A stretch of DNA of 17,121 nt. It comes from Bacillota bacterium (lineage in GTDB: Bacteria; Bacillota_E; JAJZYS01; JAJYTV01). The notes under the pieces are model-generated. The model did no database searches, had not been told where the DNA came from, and saw only the letters and a program-made list of their open reading frames with translations. Shown here in pieces: positions 1 through 4,902 of this stretch. Made by a program: the position numbers and the translations under genes. The stretch is taken from contig JAJZVM010000083.1 of assembly GCA_021845645.1 (NCBI GenBank), positions 1 to 17,121 on the forward strand, in the 5' to 3' direction. The stretch's first letter is position 1. Every line of letters starts with the position of its first letter.

Positions 1-166
1 CGGCATCGTGGACCCGGTCAAGGTCACCCGTTCGGCGCTGCAGAACGCGGCGTCGGTGGCCTCGATGGTCCTGACGACCGAGGCCCTGATCGTGGAGATC
101 CCCGAGAAGAAGAAGGCGGCCGCTGGCGCCCCCGGCTACCCGGGCGGCGGCGACATGGACTTCTAG
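1..166 (+). CDS. groL: Chaperonin GroEL, C-terminal fragment
   Basis: This is the last 54 codons of the 60-kDa chaperonin, the ATP-driven folding cage of the cytoplasm. The gene is cut by the window start, and the reading frame begins at base 2. The visible protein runs through [20 protein letters not shown], the conserved end of the equatorial domain, then [18 protein letters not shown]. It finishes in a flexible Gly-rich tail ending GGGDMDF, a variant of the usual GGM repeat tail. The stop TAG is followed 16 bases later by a strong hairpin terminator, so this is the last gene of its transcript. groES would be expected upstream and cannot be seen. Identity is certain, but which paralogue it is cannot be judged from the tail. 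Confidence 0.97.
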   Translation, partial: GIVDPVKVTRSALQNAASVASMVLTTEALIVEIPEKKKAAAGAPGYPGGGDMDF

Positions 167-182
167 ACCTCGAGAGGTCTGG

Positions 183-216
183 CCGAGCCCCCGCATTGCG
201 GGGGCTCGGTTGTTTG
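183..216 (+). terminator. Rho-independent terminator of groL
   Basis: A perfect 12-bp GC-rich stem (183-194 with 198-209) with a 3-base ATT loop is followed by TTGTTT. It lies 17 bases after the groL stop and separates groL from moeA. Confidence 0.85.
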
Positions 217-243
217 CTGGCGCCCCTTTGTGATCGGTATGAT
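214..243 (+). promoter_or_regulatory. Candidate sigma-A promoter for moeA
   Basis: TTGCTG (214-219) and TATGAT (238-243) are separated by 18 bp, with transcription expected to start near 250, about 20 bases before the moeA start codon. The -35 element begins inside the T-tail of the groL terminator, a compact arrangement that fits a new transcript starting here. It was judged by eye only. Confidence 0.45.
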
Positions 244-270
244 GGGGGACGAAACTGGGACGAGGAAGGT

Positions 271-1497
271 ATGTCCGTGTCCTCTCCGCGAGGGTTCACG
301 ATAGAGGAAGCCATGGATCGCTTTACGGCGGGGCTCGAACCGGTTGCACCGGAAGAAGTGGCGTTGTCTGAAGCACTTGGCCGCGTATTGGCCGAACCTG
401 TGCTGGCAGGACGCCTGGTGCCGGACACGCCGCGGTCGGCCGTCGACGGCTGGGCCGTGCGGGCGGGCGATACGGAGTCCGCGGCGCCAGACAGGCCGGT
501 CCGGCTGCGGATTGTGGGATCGGCTCTCGCAGGGCATCCGTCCGGCGACGTCTTGGCGCCGGGCGAAGCGGTGCGCATCACCACGGGCGGCGTGGTGCCG
601 GAAGGCGCGGACGCCTCGGAGTTCCAGGAGGTGTGCCGGGTAGAGGATGGCTTCGTGCTCCTGTCCCGGCCGGTCAGGCCTGGCGCCAATGTCCGCCAGG
701 CAGGAGAGGACATGGTGCCCGGGCAGGAGCTCCTGAGCGGTGGTCTTCGCGTCCGGCCCGAAAGCCTCGGTCTTCTCGCGACCTTGGCGCAGCAGAGCGT
801 CCAAGTGCGGCGCCGTTTGCGGGTGCGCTTCGTCTCGACCGGAGACGAAATCTACCGGCTTGGCGAGCCACTGCCCCCGGGTGGGACCTACGACTCCAAC
901 AGCCTGCAGATTGGAGCTCACCTGAGAGCGCTTGGCGCCATCGTCGAGCTGCGCGGACCGGTCGAAGACTCGGCCGAGGCGATCGCCGATGCGTGCCGCG
1001 GCGATGACTACGACATGCTCATCACCTCGGGCGGGGTGTCGGTCGGGCCGGCGGACCGGATCGGCGAGGTCGGTCGCATGCTCGGGGCCTCGGTCTGCTT
1101 CCACTGGGCCCGCATGCGACCAGGGGCACCCACCATGGGGCTGAGGCTCCACGGTCATCCGTGGCTCGGGCTCAGCGGGAACCCTCTCTCGGCGCAGGTC
1201 GGGTTCGACCTCTTCGGCCGCGCGGCGATTGGCCACCTGCTTGGGACAAGGCCCAGCATCCAGCGCGCCGAGGCGCAAATGATGGAAGAGTTCCGTGGCA
1301 AGGCCCCCGACGCCCCGAGACTCCTGCGTGCAAGCCTTGCCCTCGTGGGCGGCACGATCGAAGCCCGCATCCACGCCTACCAATCGTCCGGTGGCGTGCG
1401 GGCCATGGCGCAGACGAACGGCTACGTCGTCCAGCCGGAAGGCGTTTCCGTGCTGCCTGCCGGCAGCCCGGTGATGGCGCTCGTCATTCTGCCGTGA
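271..1497 (+). CDS. moeA: Molybdopterin molybdenumtransferase MoeA
   Basis: MoeA inserts molybdate into adenylylated molybdopterin in the cytoplasm, the last general step of molybdenum cofactor synthesis. The 408-residue length is normal for the family. Family blocks appear in order: FTIEEAMDRF (9-18), SAVDGWAVR (56-64, catalytic Asp59), GEAVRITTGG (98-107), GEDMVPG (145-151), VSTGDEIYRLGEPLPPG (188-204), DSN (208-210), ITSGGVSVGPAD (251-262, the MoCF/MogA-like domain) and MRPGAPTMG (282-290). GLSGNP (300-305) stands in for the usual GLPGNP. ATG 271 was chosen because it gives the normal MoeA N-terminus and follows GAGGAAGG (262-269). An upstream in-frame TTG at 196 lies inside the groL terminator. 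tatC starts 28 bases after the stop, probably on the same transcript. Confidence 0.93.
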   Translation: MSVSSPRGFTIEEAMDRFTAGLEPVAPEEVALSEALGRVLAEPVLAGRLVPDTPRSAVDGWAVRAGDTESAAPDRPVRLRIVGSALAGHPSGDVLAPGEAVRITTGGVVPEGADASEFQEVCRVEDGFVLLSRPVRPGANVRQAGEDMVPGQELLSGGLRVRPESLGLLATLAQQSVQVRRRLRVRFVSTGDEIYRLGEPLPPGGTYDSNSLQIGAHLRALGAIVELRGPVEDSAEAIADACRGDDYDMLITSGGVSVGPADRIGEVGRMLGASVCFHWARMRPGAPTMGLRLHGHPWLGLSGNPLSAQVGFDLFGRAAIGHLLGTRPSIQRAEAQMMEEFRGKAPDAPRLLRASLALVGGTIEARIHAYQSSGGVRAMAQTNGYVVQPEGVSVLPAGSPVMALVILP

Positions 1498-1525
1498 GCT
1501 GCCTGCGCGCTTGGAGGTCAAGCCG

Positions 1526-2248
1526 TTGAACGATCGTCCCATGCCGCTCGGCGAGCATCTGCGCGAGCTGCGCAACCGGCTGATCGTCTACCTGCTCTTT
1601 CTCATCCCGGTGGGTGTTTACGCATTCATCAAAGCGCGGCTGATCGTGCGCTTCCTTCTCCTGCCCACGCACGGGGCGGTGCACAGCCTGATCGTCCTGA
1701 GCCCCACCGAGGGTCTCTACACGTTTATCGAACTGGCCCTGGTGGCGGCCTTTGTGGTGACGTCACCGATTCTCATCTATGAGATCGCCGCATTCGTCCG
1801 GCCGGCGCTCGAACCCTCGGAGCGCCACCTCGTGATCGTGTATGCGCCGATCGTGCTTCTGCTCTTCGTGCTCGGGTTGGCCTTCGGGTACTTCGTGTTT
1901 CTCCCCGTGGTGCTGCACTTCGTCCTCCAGTTCGCGACGGCGCCGTTCCAGGCGTTCATCAGCCTCGGCAAGTACATCGGCTTCATCGTCAATCTGACGC
2001 TGCCGTTCGGACTCATCTTCGAACTGCCCGTCGTGGTCTACGGCCTGACCCGCGTGGGTATCCTCACCCCGGCCTTCCTGCGCAAGCAGCGGCGGATCGC
2101 GATTCTCGTCATCTTCGTCGTCGCTGCGGCGGTGACGCCACCGGACGCCTTCTCGATGATGGTCATGGTCGTGCCGATGCTGGTGCTTTACGAGGTGTCG
2201 ATCCTGGTGTCCCAACTTGCCGCCCGCAGACACCCACCCATGGTATAA
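1526..2248 (+). CDS. tatC: Sec-independent protein translocase TatC
   Basis: TatC is the membrane receptor of the twin-arginine pathway. It binds the RR signal peptide and moves folded, often cofactor-loaded proteins across the cytoplasmic membrane. The 240-residue protein has six hydrophobic segments and the family signatures: LGEHLRELRNRL (8-19), LSPTEGLYTFIEL (58-70), the conserved Glu in IFELP (164-168) and AAVTPPDAFS (201-210). TTG 1526 is preferred over TTG 1511 because GGAGGT (1513-1518) lies 7 bases upstream of it, whereas the 1511 start would overlap that site. No tatA is adjacent. A Tat substrate, the Rieske protein at 4381, lies 2.1 kb downstream. The stop codon TAA is part of the -10 box of the following tRNA gene. 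Confidence 0.95.
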   Translation: MNDRPMPLGEHLRELRNRLIVYLLFLIPVGVYAFIKARLIVRFLLLPTHGAVHSLIVLSPTEGLYTFIELALVAAFVVTSPILIYEIAAFVRPALEPSERHLVIVYAPIVLLLFVLGLAFGYFVFLPVVLHFVLQFATAPFQAFISLGKYIGFIVNLTLPFGLIFELPVVVYGLTRVGILTPAFLRKQRRIAILVIFVVAAAVTPPDAFSMMVMVVPMLVLYEVSILVSQLAARRHPPMV

Positions 2249-2249
2249 T
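2241..2249 (+). promoter_or_regulatory. Extended -10 promoter of selC
   Basis: TGGTATAAT is a perfect extended -10 (TGn plus consensus TATAAT at 2244-2249). It ends 6 bases before the first base of the tRNA, so initiation should fall at or next to the mature 5' end. The tatC stop codon TAA (2246-2248) is embedded in the hexamer. No good -35 is seen at normal spacing (TTGCCG at 2217 is 21 bp away), which suits an extended -10 promoter. Confidence 0.7.
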
Positions 2250-2255
2250 GCTCGC

Positions 2256-2351
2256 GGGAACAGACGGCCTGCTGGTGCAGCCCCTGGACTTCAAATCCAG
2301 CCGGCGGGCTTTACGGTCCGCGGTGGGTTCGATTCCCACCTGCTCCCGCCA
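2256..2351 (+). tRNA. selC: tRNA-Sec (anticodon UCA)
   Basis: This is the selenocysteine tRNA, charged with serine, converted to Sec-tRNA and delivered by SelB to UGA codons. It is 96 nt long with an encoded CCA (2349-2351). The 8-nt acceptor strands 2256-2263 and 2340-2347 pair at 7 of 8 positions, with one A-C mismatch (2260/2343). The anticodon stem CTGGA/TCCAG (2284-2288/2296-2300) encloses a 7-base loop with TCA at 2291-2293. A long variable arm has a 6-bp stem (2304-2309/2316-2321, one G-T pair). The T arm has a 5-bp stem (2323-2327/2335-2339) around TTCGATT, giving the 8+5 form typical of bacterial tRNA-Sec. The D arm (2266-2283) is extended with one C-C mismatch. Together these exclude an ordinary suppressor tRNA. 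Confidence 0.96.
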
Positions 2352-2367
2352 ATTTTCATCGTGGAAC

Positions 2368-2400
2368 GCGGGCGGCATGTGCTGCCCGCACCTTCTTGTC
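2368..2400 (+). terminator. Terminator of selC
   Basis: A GC-rich hairpin (2368-2377 with 2380-2389, one G-T pair, the innermost pairs probably open) is followed by a pyrimidine-rich stretch containing CTTCTTGTC. It begins 17 bases after the tRNA CCA end, which suits a single-gene tRNA transcript. Confidence 0.65.
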
Positions 2401-2429
2401 TGCGTGCTGTAGGGAGGAACCCTGAGGGG

Positions 2430-3059
2430 ATGAAGGAGCCCGTGCGTCATTCGGCGTGGCGGCTGCTACGGCAATACTTCCTGACTGGCCTCGTGGCGCT
2501 GCTGCCGCTTGCCGTCACCCTATATATAGGGTACAGAATCTTCACCATGTTCGACGCCCTGGGTCGCATGCTGGGCGTCAAGATCCCAGGGTTCGGCCTT
2601 CTGGTCACGCTCGTCCTGATCACGCTCTTCGGGCTGCTCGTGTCGAACTTCCTCGGCCAGCAGTTCGTCTCCCTCTATGAGTGGATCTTCGCGAGGGTGC
2701 CGGTGCTGCGCACCGTCTACGACGCGGTGAAGCAGCTCGTCAACACCTTCTCCGACCACAACAGCGGGACGTTCCAGAGCGTTGTGCTCGTCCCGTACGG
2801 CGGTGGCGCGGGCCGGTCGTTCGGATTCGTCACGCGCAACCCTACCGAGGACGGCAAGGTTGCCGTGTTCGTGCCGTTTTCCCCGCCGACCGGGGGCCTT
2901 CTGGTGATCTATGCCCCCGAGGACGTCGAGCAGGTGGACTACTCTGTGGAGGAAGCCATGAAGATCGTCCTCTCTGGCGGCACCTTGCTGCCAGGGGGCA
3001 ATGGCAACGGCACCGGACCGCTGATGGAGCTCGAGAGCAAGGAGCGTGGGCTTGAGTGA
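2430..3059 (+). CDS. DUF502 family membrane protein
   Basis: This 209-residue inner-membrane protein belongs to the DUF502 (COV-like) family, whose biochemical function is not established. Two membrane segments lie at about 17-39 and 54-76. Family features are the PLAVTLYIGY start of helix 1, IPGFGLLVTL (52-61), the GLLVSNFLGQ turn (68-77), ARVPVLRTVYDAVKQL (88-103) and a soluble beta-rich domain with VVLVPYG (118-124) and FGFVTRN (131-137). The C-terminus is a Gly/Asn-rich tail (about 183-197). ATG 2430 follows AGGGAGG (2411-2417). A longer reading from TTG 2217 would run through the whole tRNA gene and is rejected. It overlaps mrp by four bases, implying coupled translation. The family assignment is firm, and the role is unknown. 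Confidence 0.88.
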   Translation: MKEPVRHSAWRLLRQYFLTGLVALLPLAVTLYIGYRIFTMFDALGRMLGVKIPGFGLLVTLVLITLFGLLVSNFLGQQFVSLYEWIFARVPVLRTVYDAVKQLVNTFSDHNSGTFQSVVLVPYGGGAGRSFGFVTRNPTEDGKVAVFVPFSPPTGGLLVIYAPEDVEQVDYSVEEAMKIVLSGGTLLPGGNGNGTGPLMELESKERGLE

Positions 3060-4117
3060 TCACGAGAGATCAGGTCATGGAGCGGCTTGCAACGGTGATG
3101 GATCCGGAGATCCACAAGCCGATCACGGAACTCGGGATGGTCAGTACGGTCGAGGTCGAGGGCACCAACGTTCGCTGCGTCATCAAGCTGACGGTCGCCG
3201 GGTGTCCCCTGAGCACGCGCATCGAGGACGACGTGCAGCGCGCGGTGAAGGCCATTCCCGGCGTTGGACAGGTGGCGGTGCAGCTCGACGTGATGACGCC
3301 GCAGGAGCGCGAGGACCTCGCGAACCGTCTTCGACCGCGCCACGTCTCGACCATTACCAAGAAGGATTCCAGCGTCCGCGTGCTGATCTGCGGTTCGGGC
3401 AAGGGCGGTGTCGGCAAGTCGACCGTGACGGTGAACGTGGCCGCCGCTCTGCAGAGCATGGGCAAGGCGGTCGGGGTCCTCGACGCGGACGTCTACGGTT
3501 TCTCGGTCTCACGCATGCTCGCGGCGCGGCAGCAACCCGTCGTGCTCGGCGATGGCGTGATCGTACCCATCGACGTGCATGACGTGCGCGTGATCTCGAT
3601 GGGCATGCTGGTCGACGAGAACACCCCCGTGATGTGGCGGGGACCGATGCTGCACAAGCTCGTGGACCAGTTCCTGAACGAGGTGGCGTGGGGCGACCTC
3701 GACTACCTCGTCATCGACGCTCCGCCGGGCACGGGCGACGTCGCCATCTCGCTCTCACAGGAGCTGCCGCGGGCCAAGGTGCTTCTGGTGACGACGCCGC
3801 AGGAGGCGGCTGCCCGAGTCGCCGGGCGCGTAGCCCAGATGGCGGGCAAGGTCGGCCAGGACGTCATCGGCGTCGTCGAGAACATGGCGTACTTCCGTTG
3901 CCCGGATTGCGGGCAGGCGCACGAGATCTTCGGCAAGGGCGGGGGGCAGCGGCTTGCGCGGGAGCTGCACGTGCCACTCCTCGGCCAGGTGCCGATCGAC
4001 CCGGCCCTGCCGAGCGGCGGGGATATGGGTGAGCCCATCGTGTGGAGCCAGCCAGACGCCGAGGCAGCGCAGGTGTTCCTGGAGGTTGCGAAGGCGGTGG
4101 ACCAGTCCGCCTGGTAG
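3056..4117 (+). CDS. mrp: Mrp/ApbC-type Fe-S cluster carrier ATPase
   Basis: This cytoplasmic P-loop NTPase binds and transfers [4Fe-4S] clusters to target apoproteins (ApbC/Mrp/NBP35 family). The 353 residues hold an N-terminal FeS-assembly-P (DUF59/MIP18) domain at about 1-85, with Cys50 in AGCPL. The MinD-like ATPase domain follows: deviant Walker A GSGKGGVGKST (113-123), the LDADVYG switch (142-148) and Walker B region YLVIDAPPGTGD (217-228). The paired CxxC (Cys282, Cys285) sits in ENMAYFRCPDCG, where two subunits share a cluster. GTG 3056 overlaps the DUF502 stop in GTGA, with AAGGAG (3039-3044) upstream, and is needed to include the full DUF59 domain. Likely clients nearby are the Rieske protein and TCA-cycle Fe-S enzymes, which is inference. 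Confidence 0.95.
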   Translation: MITRDQVMERLATVMDPEIHKPITELGMVSTVEVEGTNVRCVIKLTVAGCPLSTRIEDDVQRAVKAIPGVGQVAVQLDVMTPQEREDLANRLRPRHVSTITKKDSSVRVLICGSGKGGVGKSTVTVNVAAALQSMGKAVGVLDADVYGFSVSRMLAARQQPVVLGDGVIVPIDVHDVRVISMGMLVDENTPVMWRGPMLHKLVDQFLNEVAWGDLDYLVIDAPPGTGDVAISLSQELPRAKVLLVTTPQEAAARVAGRVAQMAGKVGQDVIGVVENMAYFRCPDCGQAHEIFGKGGGQRLARELHVPLLGQVPIDPALPSGGDMGEPIVWSQPDAEAAQVFLEVAKAVDQSAW

Positions 4118-4170
4118 AACGACGGCGGAGACAGGGGCCGGGCGCAAGCCCGGCCCCTGTCGTTCTGGTT
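4117..4170 (+). terminator. Strong hairpin terminator after mrp
   Basis: A perfect 14-bp stem (4130-4143 with 4148-4161) is capped by a stable GCAA tetraloop. Outer bases GAAC (4117-4120) can also pair with GTTC (4162-4165) across a bulge. The downstream tract GTTCTGGTT is only weakly T-rich, but the stem is very stable. It closes the DUF502-mrp transcript. Confidence 0.75.
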
Positions 4171-4177
4171 CATGCGA

Positions 4178-4223
4178 CCAACCTTGGTTGGGCAGACTGC
4201 TGTAAAATGCATGCTAACCTTGG
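4178..4223 (+). promoter_or_regulatory. Repeats around a possible upstream promoter
   Basis: CCAACC-TT-GGTTGG (4178-4191) is an inverted repeat with perfect 6-bp arms. The 8-mer AACCTTGG inside it recurs at 4216-4223, 36 bp downstream. Between the copies is TAAAAT (4203-4208), a near-consensus -10 without a good -35 at normal spacing. This could be an activator-dependent second promoter for the Rieske operon, but the sequence alone does not settle it. Confidence 0.3.
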
Positions 4224-4264
4224 ACCTCGGGGGACTCTGGGCAGGGACGGATGGACTACGCCGG

Positions 4265-4281
4265 CCGGACCATCCGGACCA
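4265..4281 (+). repeat. Short tandem direct repeat CCGGACCA
   Basis: Two copies of CCGGACCA (4265-4272 and 4274-4281) lie 9 bp apart. They sit about 17-33 bp upstream of the -35 element at 4298, a usual place for activator binding. Chance occurrence in GC-rich DNA cannot be excluded. Confidence 0.3.
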
Positions 4282-4297
4282 ACTCGTGTCCGACGGT

Positions 4298-4326
4298 TTG
4301 ACGCGTACTAGGCCACCAGATAGAAT
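4298..4326 (+). promoter_or_regulatory. Sigma-A promoter of the Rieske/cytochrome b operon
   Basis: TTGACG (4298-4303) and TAGAAT (4321-4326) are separated by exactly 17 bp, each with one mismatch to consensus. Transcription is expected to start near 4333, leaving a leader of about 48 bases before the Rieske ATG at 4381. This is the best promoter match in the window. Confidence 0.7.
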
Positions 4327-4348
4327 TGGTTGCGTATTTTGGCCTAGT
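4307..4348 (+). promoter_or_regulatory. Inverted repeat straddling the Rieske promoter
   Basis: ACTAGGCCA (4307-4315) is matched by a perfect inverted copy, TGGCCTAGT (4340-4348), with 24 bases between. The half-site centres are 33 bp apart, about three helical turns. One half lies in the -35/-10 spacer and the other just after the predicted start site. The left half is upstream of the start, so this cannot form an RNA hairpin from that promoter. A protein operator is the likelier reading. The regulator is unknown. Confidence 0.5.
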
Positions 4349-4380
4349 CCTCATGGATCACTATTGGGGGGAACCGAGGC

Positions 4381-4902
4381 ATGCGATGCCGGATCTGCGG
4401 GCACGAGACAGGCAACGACACAGATCTCTGCCAAGATTGCGTCGAACGCGCCTCCGATCGCAAGGAGTTGAGCCGCCGGCGCTTCCTCGGTTGGGGCGCG
4501 GTCACGGTGGGGGGGCTCGTGGGGATCGGCTACCTAGGCGCAGCCCTGCGCCTGCTGTATCCGTCCTCCAGCGGTTCTGCCAAGCTGCAGGACATTGGGC
4601 CCGTCAGCAATTTTCCGGTCGGGAACTATGTTTTGACCTCATACACCGGCGACGGCTATGACGATGGCGTCTATGTGATGAATCAGGGTGGCGGCAAGTT
4701 CATCGCCCTCGACTTCCACTGCACGCATCTGCAGTGCCCCGTCCAGTGGTTCCAGTCCCTCGAGAAGTTCATGTGCCCGTGCCACGGCTCACAGTACAAC
4801 AAGCTTGGCGAGCACATCGCCGGGCCCGCCCCGCGCGGCCTTTTCCATCATGAGATCGCGGTCCAGAACGGTCGCGTGATGCTTGGAGGTCAGATCTCGT
4901 GA
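4381..4902 (+). CDS. qcrA: Rieske Fe-S protein with N-terminal zinc ribbon
   Basis: This is the [2Fe-2S] subunit of the menaquinol:cytochrome c oxidoreductase (bc/b6f type), which takes an electron from quinol and passes it to cytochrome c. It has 173 residues. Cys3-x2-Cys6 and Cys17-x2-Cys20 form a short zinc-ribbon-like head. A twin-arginine motif SRRRFLG (31-37) precedes a membrane segment (about 36-60), indicating Tat export with an uncleaved anchor. Rieske box 1 is CTHLQC (114-119) and box 2 is CPCHG (132-136). The cluster ligands are therefore Cys114, His116, Cys132 and His135, with Cys119-Cys134 as the disulfide. GPAPRGL (148-154) is the Pro loop. GGGGGGA (4366-4372) is the ribosome site. 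The gene overlaps the cytochrome b gene by four bases. The zinc head would stay in the cytoplasm. Confidence 0.93.
   Translation: MRCRICGHETGNDTDLCQDCVERASDRKELSRRRFLGWGAVTVGGLVGIGYLGAALRLLYPSSSGSAKLQDIGPVSNFPVGNYVLTSYTGDGYDDGVYVMNQGGGKFIALDFHCTHLQCPVQWFQSLEKFMCPCHGSQYNKLGEHIAGPAPRGLFHHEIAVQNGRVMLGGQIS

Noticed and set aside
196..270. Longer moeA start at TTG 196
   Set aside because: It would begin inside the groL terminator hairpin and add residues not seen in MoeA. ATG 271 has a ribosome site.
2256..2351. tRNA with UCA anticodon as an opal suppressor or a Trp tRNA of a recoded genome
   Set aside because: The 8-nt acceptor arm, 5-bp T stem, long variable arm and 96-nt length are those of tRNA-Sec, and TGA serves as a normal stop for several genes here.
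2217..2429. Longer DUF502 protein start at TTG 2217
   Set aside because: The extension translates the whole selenocysteine tRNA and its terminator. ATG 2430 gives the standard family N-terminus.
4307..4348. Inverted repeat as a terminator or RNA leader hairpin
   Set aside because: The loop of 24 bases is long, no T tract follows, and the left arm lies upstream of the predicted transcription start.
4172..4471. Open frame of 99 codons upstream of and into the Rieske gene
   Set aside because: It has no recognisable domain, crosses the promoter and repeats, and overlaps the Rieske start in another frame.
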